A stretch of 6,435 nt of DNA, taken from the NCBI GenBank assembly GCA_022769845.1, contig JALEIO010000163.1:1-6435 (forward strand). The letters run 5' to 3'. This stretch comes from Oscillospiraceae bacterium. Its GTDB lineage: Bacteria > Bacillota > Clostridia > UMGS1810. The notes beneath the pieces were generated by a model. The model saw only the letters and a program-made list of their open reading frames with translations, ran no database searches and was not told the DNA's origin. The number at the start of each line of letters is the position of its first letter. Within the stretch, counting starts at the first letter, position 1. Of this stretch, positions 1 to 6,435 are shown one piece after another. A program made the position numbers and the translations under genes.

Positions 1-1
1 A

Positions 2-244
2 GTATACGCTTACATATCTAAAACAAAGACGGGAAATTCATATGATTACTCTTTCGCAAATCTTATAAACATTAAGGTTAATACGGCAAATATAGGAGTA
101 ATTAATAAAGAAAGAGATGAGATAAGACCTATTTCGGCAGCGCAGCTTAAAGATTACAAGTCTTTCGGCGACAGCAATTATTTTATTGTTGTAAGGTTAA
201 ATGCTCAAGCTCCAATGGAGGTATATGCATATGAAATTCAATAG
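2..244 (+). CDS. C-terminal 80 residues of an unrecognised protein (5' truncated by the window edge)
   Basis: The frame starting at position 2 is open with no stop until TAG at 242-244, giving 80 residues. The other two plus-strand frames do not give a comparable open frame from the left edge (frame 1 stops at 19-21). The visible part is rich in Ile, Asn, Tyr and Lys and alternates hydrophobic and polar residues, for example SNYFIVVRLN and MEVYAYEIQ. That looks like beta-strands ending a beta-rich domain. There is no sortase motif, SLH repeat or transmembrane tail at its C-terminus. I do not recognise the family. Its stop lies 14 bp inside the following lyase gene, so it is probably in the same operon and may be translationally coupled to it. 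A role in the same polysaccharide pathway is inferred from position only. Confidence is high that this is coding and low for any function. Confidence 0.72.
   Translation, partial: VYAYISKTKTGNSYDYSFANLINIKVNTANIGVINKERDEIRPISAAQLKDYKSFGDSNYFIVVRLNAQAPMEVYAYEIQ
217..221 (+). promoter_or_regulatory. Ribosome binding site of the lyase gene
   Basis: GGAGG lies 9 nt before the ATG at 231 and decides the start. In-frame ATGs exist at 201 and 225, but 201 lies upstream of this site and 225 is only 3 nt from it. Only the 231 start leaves a clean signal peptide (MKFNRCLLKF...) at the N-terminus. The site sits inside the 3' end of the upstream gene. Confidence 0.75.
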
Positions 245-3200
245 ATGTTTATTAAAATTTATTTGCACTTCTTTAATGCTTGCTTTGTCTTTGCAGGCCG
301 CTCCGATATATGCTGCGGGAAAATCTTATACTTTGTATAAAGAGACCTTTGATTCTGTTCCCGTTAACGGCGTTCCTAAAGGTTTTGACATAAACGGGGA
401 AAAGGCGCGCACTTTAAATTCGTTAGGGAGCAATAAGGTGCTGCAGGTGATAAAGGGCGGTAAAACAACTGTGACTGTTCCTATGAGCACCCAAGCTCAA
501 AAATATTTTATTGATTTTAAAATAGGTGCGGAAAATACAACCAATGCAATAATTTCCGTTGCCAACCAAAGCACAACGGGCTGTCTTTTGAAAATTGAGG
601 ATAACGAAATAAAAACAAAAGAGGGAAAGGTTGTTGCCGGAGTTTTATCAAATGCTAATGTTGAGAAAAATATTTTTAACGGAGGACTTACTCAAGTCAG
701 CATTGCGGTAAACTTAAAAACAAACAAATTCTCGGTGTACGCTGACAAAAAACTGTGCGTTGAGGATTGGAAGCTTGCGGAACCCGTAAAGCCTGAAAGC
801 CTTATTATAGAAAAAGAAGAAGACGGTGAAAACAATTTATACTTGGACGACATTGCTTTGTATGAGGGAAATTTTCCGTGGAAACCCGAAAATAATAAAA
901 ATGCTTTTGGAGTAAAAAACACCGCGATATTAGGCGAAAATGATGAACAAGGCGAAGAATTTTTCTCGTTTACTGACGATATAGGCGATTTTACGTTCTT
1001 TCACAGCACTTGGACGGGACAGAACAAATATGCAAACAATGTTAAACTGTATCCAAAAACAAACGAAATTACATCCGAGGCATTTGATTATAAAAATCCA
1101 AAAAAGGGAGATAAGCTGATTTTTAAAAAGAAAACCTCTGATGATGCCTATATGGACATTAACCTTAATATTTTTAAAGGTTATAAAAGCCAAAAACAGT
1201 ATAAGTATTTTAAAATAACCGGCGAGTTTATGGCAGATTTTGACTCGGACGCGACCGCACAGATTTTTATGTTGAGAGACAATACGTCATCATCCTCGAC
1301 AATAAACGAATATCCGGTCAAAATAGAAAGCGGAAGAACGGTTGCTATATCGGGAACTTCGGGTTTTTCGGGTGCTGCGGCAAACGGCTCCTGCTTTAAG
1401 GTGACAATGTATTTAAACTTAAACGACGGAACAAATACCGTTTTTTTCGGAACGGGAAACGATTGGACATACAACAATTACCGAATGGTTGCAAAAGATG
1501 TTCGATTGACAAACAAAATTAAAAATTTAAATGTTGTAAGAATTGCGTGCGGTGCGGGCGCTTTTTCGGGAGAGCTTAAGTGCAGAAATGTTGAAGTTAC
1601 GGGATTTGACAAGCCGTTTATTGTAAATGAAAACGAGGTTACCGAAGTTAATACTTCAATGTTTGAGTTTGATAAAAACATTGCCGATGATTTAGACGGT
1701 AAAATAATGTTTAATTATTTATCGGGTTCTGCGTTTTCCAACGGTTACAAATACAAGCTTGAAAGCAAGGGAGAATATGAAAACGGCGAATTTTACATTG
1801 CGCTTGACGAATTTAACAAGGCATACGGAACGGACGCGGTTTTTGCAGATAATGAAATAACTTTGAACGGTAAAAAGTATTCTTCCGAAAATGTAAAAAA
1901 GGCAAAAGACGGAACAGTGCTGATACCTTTAAAAGAAACGGTTAAAAACATTTTGGGGTATAATGTTTTTGATGATGAGGACGGATTGATAGTTACTTCA
2001 AAATCCAAAATTTATTTTGACAAATCCGCAGAGGTAGAATATCACAAAAGATACACACCTGAAAACACATGGAATGATTCCTACAGATATGTGGATTTTC
2101 AAAGCAATCTTAAGTATTTAAGCGATTATATGCTGTTTGACAGACCGAGCGCCGAAAAGCTTTTGGAAGGGTATCAAAAAATGAACTCCGACGGAAAGCA
2201 TCATATTTCTGTCTTGGCGTCGGATAAAGACTTTGACAGAATAAGAGAGCTTTCAAAGACGGATTCTTATATGAAAAAGATTGTGGAGGATCTTATTGCT
2301 CAAGCTGATGTGGTAATAACCCAAAAACTTAGAACATACAAGTATGACGACAGCATAAGAACGCTTAACACTGCAAGACAATTGGAATCGTGGATGCAGC
2401 TTGTCGGATTTGCATATCAGATGACGGGGGAGGAAAAGTATGCAAAATACGCGTTAGACCAGCTTAACGAGCTTAATAATTTCCCCGATTTGAACCCCAT
2501 ACACATTATAGACAGCGGCTCTTACGGAACTGCGATTGCCGTTGCTTATGATTGGTGCTATGACTACTTTACAGAGGAGCAGCGAGAGGCAATTAAGGCT
2601 AATGTTTACAGGCTTTTCCTTTCGGTATTTCCGCAGGCGTTTTATTGCAGAATTCCTGCAAAAAGCGTTACAAATAACGATTTAACCATTGTTATGCCCG
2701 GCATTTGCCTAAAATGGTACAGCAACTTTAACACCTGGGTTAATTCGGGCGGCGTTTGTATGGCGGCGGCATTTATGGGCGACTATCCCGAAATATGTTC
2801 CGATTATTTAAGCAATACCATAAGAAGCTTGGAATATACAATGAAGAATTTGTATCCCGACGGTGTATGGGCAGAAAGCAGCAACTATTGGTATCACGTG
2901 GCGCGCTCTTTGATGTATTCCTGCGCGACATTGGAAAATATATACGGCACAGACTTCAATCTTCTGTCCTTCCCGGGCGTGGAGAAAACGGGTATTGCCA
3001 ATATGGCAATACGAAGTATGGTGGCAAACTACAATTACCACGACGCGTCGGACGAAAAAATATATGCAAGTCATCCTATGGGATACTTCGGAAAGCATTT
3101 TAATCAAAGGGAGCTTATTGCAGCAAGAAGGGCTACTATTGAAAAAGCATTCGACGAGCGTATGGCGGATGTTCAAATATTTTTTGCGGACGCGCTTTAT

Positions 3201-4712
3201 TATGACCCCGACGTAAGTGTTGACGAAACAGAAAAATTGCCGAAGGTAAAATATTCCGAAGGCGTTGAGCTTTTCTCTGTTCACGGAGACTATAAAGATT
3301 ATGACGCACTGTTCTTTGCGTCGCACGGCGGACCGACTACTTTTTATCACGCGCATAACGACAACGGCGATTTTGTGTTTGACTTAAACGGTGTAAGATG
3401 GGCGCAGGCACTGGGTTCAGAGGATTACAATTCTTCGCTTGCGGAAAACGAAAAATACAGAAAGCGCACAGAAGGACACAACACAGTTACCATAAACAAT
3501 ACAGCAGATTATAATCAGGTAGCAAACGTTTATACGCCTCTTATCGATTATAAAGAAGGAGAGGGCGGGGCATACGGTGTGTATGATATGACTGACACCT
3601 ACGGCAGCAATGTTAAAGATTACAAGCGCGGATTTTACATTGGTGACAACTTCAAAACCCTGACTGTAAGAGACGAAATAGACCTTGCGAAGGACAATTC
3701 CGAGATATATTGGTTTATGCATACAACGGCGGACGCATATTTGGCAGATGACAGAACAGTCGCTTTGTCAAAAGACGGAAAAACAATGACGCTGCGGTTT
3801 GAAACCGACGCTCCTGACGCGCAGTTAAGCATTATGGACGCTTCTCCGCTTCCCTCGTCACCGCAGGGAGAGGGACAGACAAACAATGTCGGCGTACGAA
3901 AGATTGCCATAAAAATAAACGCGTCGGGAAAGGTAAATCTTGCGGTAAGGCTCGGAGAATTTACAGATACTGTAATGAATAAGCCTATTTGCGAATGGAC
4001 AGCGCCCGATATGGCGAATAAAGAATATGATACAAGCGATTACGGATATACAGGCATTGTATACGGAGAAAAAGTGGAATCGTTAAATTATATTCCTGTT
4101 TTAAGCGGTCAGAGCCTTCCTGATGTTGAGGTTGTTCCGAGCGACCCGTTAAAAAGCGCCGAGTTTATTAAATCGGACAGCGTGAATATGCCGAATCTTA
4201 TAAGGGTATACAGTGCAGACAAGACAAAGAGCAAAATGTTTATTGTTCCGTACGATACGCAAAGAGGCACAAAGGATATGATGTTTGACGAGCTTGAGCT
4301 TGCGTCGTTTTATGTAAGCGACGAGCCGCAGGCTGAAAATTTAGGCAAAAATATGTTTGACAATGATTTTTCTACCAGGTGGACCACAATGACCAGGGGC
4401 GAGCACGCAGTGTTTGACCTTGGAAGCGTGCAGAGTGTGGACGGCGTTGCAATAGGATTTTGGCAGAGCCTTGTAAGAAGCTATTACTTTGACTTGTATT
4501 ATTCAACCGACGGCGTAAATTACGAAAAAATAGATTCGTTTACATCCTCTCCGGGTTCTGAAGAATATCAGGTTTTTAGCATAAACAGAGTAAATGCGAG
4601 GTATATAAAGCTTGTCGGAAACGGTTGCAGTGCAAATCCGAACACGAATATCCTTGAATTTAGAGTTTTAAGGCTAAATGACAAATTTGAAAAAATTCGT
4701 TACGGAGAGTAA
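231..4712 (+). CDS. Secreted multimodular heparinase II/III-type polysaccharide lyase with F5/8 type C domain
   Basis: This is a complete 1,493-residue exported protein. Residues 1-28/29 are a Sec signal peptide with cleavage near PIYA-AG. Residues 35-213 form a LamG-like beta-sandwich ending LDDIALYEG, and about 244-460 form a second beta-rich region. About 500-592 resemble the copper amine oxidase N-terminal module (GTVLIPLKETV, then LGYNVFDDEDGLIV). From about 615 to 990 is an alpha/alpha toroid with HHISVLASDKDFDRI (657-671), NFNTWVNSGG (832-841) and an AESSNYWYH segment (881-889) whose Tyr886 or Tyr888 could be the catalytic tyrosine. The beta-sheet domain has H-A-H-N-D-N-G at 1040-1046 and HNTV at 1083-1086, both typical of the heparinase II/III fold. 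Residues 1368 to about 1480 form a discoidin/F5/8C domain (FDNDFSTRW), probably sugar-binding. Known relatives cleave uronic-acid polymers by beta-elimination; this substrate is unknown. No sortase, SLH or membrane anchor is seen, so it is probably released. The residue-to-function assignments come from family patterns, not an alignment. Confidence 0.88.
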   Translation: MKFNRCLLKFICTSLMLALSLQAAPIYAAGKSYTLYKETFDSVPVNGVPKGFDINGEKARTLNSLGSNKVLQVIKGGKTTVTVPMSTQAQKYFIDFKIGAENTTNAIISVANQSTTGCLLKIEDNEIKTKEGKVVAGVLSNANVEKNIFNGGLTQVSIAVNLKTNKFSVYADKKLCVEDWKLAEPVKPESLIIEKEEDGENNLYLDDIALYEGNFPWKPENNKNAFGVKNTAILGENDEQGEEFFSFTDDIGDFTFFHSTWTGQNKYANNVKLYPKTNEITSEAFDYKNPKKGDKLIFKKKTSDDAYMDINLNIFKGYKSQKQYKYFKITGEFMADFDSDATAQIFMLRDNTSSSSTINEYPVKIESGRTVAISGTSGFSGAAANGSCFKVTMYLNLNDGTNTVFFGTGNDWTYNNYRMVAKDVRLTNKIKNLNVVRIACGAGAFSGELKCRNVEVTGFDKPFIVNENEVTEVNTSMFEFDKNIADDLDGKIMFNYLSGSAFSNGYKYKLESKGEYENGEFYIALDEFNKAYGTDAVFADNEITLNGKKYSSENVKKAKDGTVLIPLKETVKNILGYNVFDDEDGLIVTSKSKIYFDKSAEVEYHKRYTPENTWNDSYRYVDFQSNLKYLSDYMLFDRPSAEKLLEGYQKMNSDGKHHISVLASDKDFDRIRELSKTDSYMKKIVEDLIAQADVVITQKLRTYKYDDSIRTLNTARQLESWMQLVGFAYQMTGEEKYAKYALDQLNELNNFPDLNPIHIIDSGSYGTAIAVAYDWCYDYFTEEQREAIKANVYRLFLSVFPQAFYCRIPAKSVTNNDLTIVMPGICLKWYSNFNTWVNSGGVCMAAAFMGDYPEICSDYLSNTIRSLEYTMKNLYPDGVWAESSNYWYHVARSLMYSCATLENIYGTDFNLLSFPGVEKTGIANMAIRSMVANYNYHDASDEKIYASHPMGYFGKHFNQRELIAARRATIEKAFDERMADVQIFFADALYYDPDVSVDETEKLPKVKYSEGVELFSVHGDYKDYDALFFASHGGPTTFYHAHNDNGDFVFDLNGVRWAQALGSEDYNSSLAENEKYRKRTEGHNTVTINNTADYNQVANVYTPLIDYKEGEGGAYGVYDMTDTYGSNVKDYKRGFYIGDNFKTLTVRDEIDLAKDNSEIYWFMHTTADAYLADDRTVALSKDGKTMTLRFETDAPDAQLSIMDASPLPSSPQGEGQTNNVGVRKIAIKINASGKVNLAVRLGEFTDTVMNKPICEWTAPDMANKEYDTSDYGYTGIVYGEKVESLNYIPVLSGQSLPDVEVVPSDPLKSAEFIKSDSVNMPNLIRVYSADKTKSKMFIVPYDTQRGTKDMMFDELELASFYVSDEPQAENLGKNMFDNDFSTRWTTMTRGEHAVFDLGSVQSVDGVAIGFWQSLVRSYYFDLYYSTDGVNYEKIDSFTSSPGSEEYQVFSINRVNARYIKLVGNGCSANPNTNILEFRVLRLNDKFEKIRYGE
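3845..3876 (+). repeat. Short GC-richer palindromic segment inside the lyase gene (possible repeat-derived insert)
   Basis: TCCCTC at 3851-3856 pairs with GAGGGA at 3870-3875, and an alternative stem pairs TCCCT (3851-3855) with AGGGA (3865-3869). The segment looks richer in G and C than the flanking coding sequence. It encodes PLPSSPQGEGQ (about residues 1206-1216) in an otherwise ordinary beta-sheet domain and keeps the frame. It resembles short palindromic repeats that sometimes enter bacterial genes. Related lyases may also carry a natural proline-rich loop here, so origin as a repeat is tentative. Confidence 0.3.
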
Positions 4713-4725
4713 CCAAATTGAACGG

Positions 4726-4732
4726 AAAGGAG
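4726..4732 (+). promoter_or_regulatory. Ribosome binding site of the third gene
   Basis: AAAGGAG lies in the 22-bp gap after the lyase stop. It is only 2 nt before the ATG at 4735 but 11 nt before an in-frame GTG at 4744. The spacing therefore leaves the start of the third gene uncertain by three codons. No hairpin fits in this gap, which argues against termination between the two genes. Confidence 0.6.
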
Positions 4733-4734
4733 CA

Positions 4735-6435
4735 ATGGCGGTTGTGATTTTGAAAAACAAAAAAATTATATTCAGCTTCATTTGTGCTTTTACGGTTTTA
4801 TGCTTTTGCGCAGGCTGTGTTTTCGCAAGCGACGCCGAAATACTAAAGGTATTTGATTTTGATTCTGTATCGTCAATTTCGGAATATGCTGAATTTTCAG
4901 GCACGTCAAACAGCACCAGGGGCGTTTCGTCCTTCATAAAGGACGGTGCGTTTGCAATAGGAAAGCACACCCCCGACGGTGCATCGGCGGCAACACATAC
5001 TATGTATGTCAATCTTGCGGATTATATCGGCGAGAATGTTACATACACTGTTAAATTAGACCTTGTTCCAAGCTTTGCAAGCGGCAAAAACTTTATTATG
5101 CGGTGCGGCGCCAATATTCAGCTTGCAAGCAAAGGAAACGGAAAATTTGTTGTTCAGCGTATGGTTGACGGGGCGTTCAAAACGGAAAATACTTACGAGT
5201 TTTCGTTTGCGGATGCCGATACGGGCATAGCGTTTTCGGTTAAAAATAAGCAGTATGTTGATGTCTATTACTTCAAAGGCGACAACATTACGCTGATATA
5301 CGGCAATCTTGACTATATAGAAAACAGTTCCACAAAGGCAGACACGCTCGGGTTTACTTTCAACAGAACCTCGGACGGCGACATTTTGATGGATAATATT
5401 ATTCTGACAAACTCTGCTTTAAGACTGCCGGATATTACAAGGCTTGAATTTCAAAATATAGGCGAAAGTTTTACGGCAGATATGGGCGAAACACTGAATA
5501 TTCCTATTATTGCAGAGGCAAATTCGGGCATATCAAAAATTGATATATATTTTGATGACGAATTGGAACAAACCTTGACGCAAGAGCCGTATATGCTTAC
5601 ATTGCAGGATATAGACAAAGAAAGCTTATCAATTACCGCAAAGGCGGTGAGCAATGACGGCGATGAAAGAGAGATTAGCGTTACCGTGAATTTTGTAAGG
5701 GGAGATAACGCATTTACCGTATTTGAGGATTTTGAATTTAAAGAGGGAGATTCAAATATTCTCGATTCGGGAATATCAATGTATCCGCGCCGCGGATATG
5801 TAAAAACAGATATAATTGATGCAGAGCATGGCGACAGCTTGCTTGTCGGTGTGGATGAACCAAGCGAAAATTATACGTCAGCGGATATTCCGTATATTGA
5901 TATACCTTTAAAGGAAAGCACCGGCAGAATAAACATAGAATACGACCTTTATGTAGACACCGTTGAAAGCAGCGGTAAAAAAACAATGGTGTTAAGGCTT
6001 AACAACGATAAAGAAACAAATATTGTAAGATTTACCGGCTCGGAAATGAAGGTGTTAAACAAGCTTGTTACGACTTATGAGGAGCATAAATGGTATCATT
6101 TCTTACTTAAGGCGGATACCGTTAAAAACACAGTGAGCGTATTTGTTGACGGCACACCGCTGTTGAGCGATGAGGTGCTTCATTCAACAAATGCGAACGG
6201 AAATTTGGGGCTTAAGCTTTTAAGACTTTACGGACCAGGCGAAGAAAACCTTGGCTATACTGCAATAGACAATATCAGGGTGACGGGTTTTTATGATTTG
6301 CCAACGATAACCTCCTGTGACTACAGCGGCGATAATAAAATAACCGTAAAATTAAGCTCAAAGGTTTACGAAAGCAGCATAAATGAAAAAACAGTTTCGG
6401 TAAAAAATGCAAAGGGCCGATATGTAGATATAAAG
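4735..6435 (+). CDS. Secreted multimodular LamG/Ig-like protein, probable polysaccharide-associated (3' truncated)
   Basis: This frame is open for 567 codons to the right edge with no stop. The N-terminus is a Sec signal peptide (KNKKIIFSFICAF...). Cleavage is possible after VFA (before SDAE), and an imperfect lipobox CAGC lies just ahead, so a lipoprotein cannot be excluded. Residues about 38-228 are a LamG-like sandwich ending MDNIILTN. About 231-322 are Ig-like (ISKIDIYFDDELEQTL, then ITAKAVSNDGDE), resembling bacterial Ig modules that precede catalytic domains. About 331-521 are a second LamG-like domain with WYHFLLKAD, VFVDGTPLL and IDNIRVTG. From 522 onward the sequence matches the pattern of SbsA/Big_5 Ig-like domains (ITVKLSSKVYESSINEKTVSVKN). 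No catalytic motif is visible. It may be a binding or scaffold protein, or an enzyme whose catalytic domain lies beyond the window. It follows the lyase by 22 bp and is probably co-transcribed. The start could instead be GTG at 4744, which fits the ribosome binding site better. Confidence 0.85.
   Translation, partial: MAVVILKNKKIIFSFICAFTVLCFCAGCVFASDAEILKVFDFDSVSSISEYAEFSGTSNSTRGVSSFIKDGAFAIGKHTPDGASAATHTMYVNLADYIGENVTYTVKLDLVPSFASGKNFIMRCGANIQLASKGNGKFVVQRMVDGAFKTENTYEFSFADADTGIAFSVKNKQYVDVYYFKGDNITLIYGNLDYIENSSTKADTLGFTFNRTSDGDILMDNIILTNSALRLPDITRLEFQNIGESFTADMGETLNIPIIAEANSGISKIDIYFDDELEQTLTQEPYMLTLQDIDKESLSITAKAVSNDGDEREISVTVNFVRGDNAFTVFEDFEFKEGDSNILDSGISMYPRRGYVKTDIIDAEHGDSLLVGVDEPSENYTSADIPYIDIPLKESTGRINIEYDLYVDTVESSGKKTMVLRLNNDKETNIVRFTGSEMKVLNKLVTTYEEHKWYHFLLKADTVKNTVSVFVDGTPLLSDEVLHSTNANGNLGLKLLRLYGPGEENLGYTAIDNIRVTGFYDLPTITSCDYSGDNKITVKLSSKVYESSINEKTVSVKNAKGRYVDIK

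Noticed and set aside
201..230. Upstream ATG at 201 as the start of the lyase gene
   Set aside because: It precedes the GGAGG site at 217-221 and would put ten residues, including a Trp and an Arg, ahead of an otherwise normal signal peptide.
1730..2010. Copper-dependent amine oxidase activity suggested by the CuAO_N-like module
   Set aside because: Only the small N-terminal-type module is present; the catalytic copper/topaquinone domain is absent. In Bacillota this module is common in exported proteins without oxidase activity.
2756..3103. 115-codon plus-strand open frame in another frame
   Set aside because: It overlaps the toroid domain of the lyase, has no good ribosome binding site and encodes a low-plausibility Arg/Gly/Tyr-rich sequence.
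2808..3356. 182-codon open frame on the minus strand
   Set aside because: It lies wholly antisense to the conserved lyase core, has no recognisable domain, and its composition fits a reverse reading of that coding sequence.
4713..4734. Possible terminator or promoter between the lyase and the third gene
   Set aside because: The gap is only 22 bp, contains a ribosome binding site and shows no inverted repeat or T-run.

Overview
The window looks like part of a secreted polysaccharide-degradation locus from a moderately AT-rich Bacillota bacterium, probably an uncultured Clostridia member from a gut or similar polymer-rich habitat. The clues are frequent AGA/AGG and ATA codons, strong GGAGG-type ribosome binding sites, and a copper-amine-oxidase-N-like module embedded in an exported protein, which is common in Bacillota. 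Both of the larger proteins have a Sec signal peptide and LamG-like beta-sandwich modules. The taxonomic placement is inference; there is no rRNA or other marker gene here.

The layout is three plus-strand genes packed head to tail with almost no intergenic DNA. (1) Positions 2-244 are the last 80 codons of a gene that begins before the window; its product is not recognised. (2) Positions 231-4712 encode a complete 1,493-residue exported enzyme. In order it has a signal peptide, two beta-sandwich regions, a copper-amine-oxidase-N-like module, an alpha/alpha toroid, a heparinase II/III-type beta-sheet domain with an H-A-H-N-D-N-G motif, and a C-terminal F5/8 type C (discoidin) domain. It is most likely a polysaccharide lyase acting on a uronic-acid-containing polymer, but the exact substrate cannot be read from sequence. 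(3) Positions 4735-6435 encode the first 567 residues of another exported multimodular protein. It has LamG-like, Ig-like, LamG-like and SbsA/Big_5-like modules and runs off the window end before any catalytic domain is seen.

The first two genes overlap by 14 bp and the second and third are 22 bp apart, with no terminator-like hairpin at either junction. The three are therefore probably co-transcribed. The simplest model is a set of extracellular proteins that bind and cleave the same polysaccharide. No RNA genes, insertion sequences, CRISPR arrays, riboswitches or convincing promoters were found. No stretch of more than 300 bases lacks a gene. I do not see a clearly undescribed system; the most unusual points are the enzyme's domain order and a short GC-richer palindromic segment inside its beta-sheet domain.
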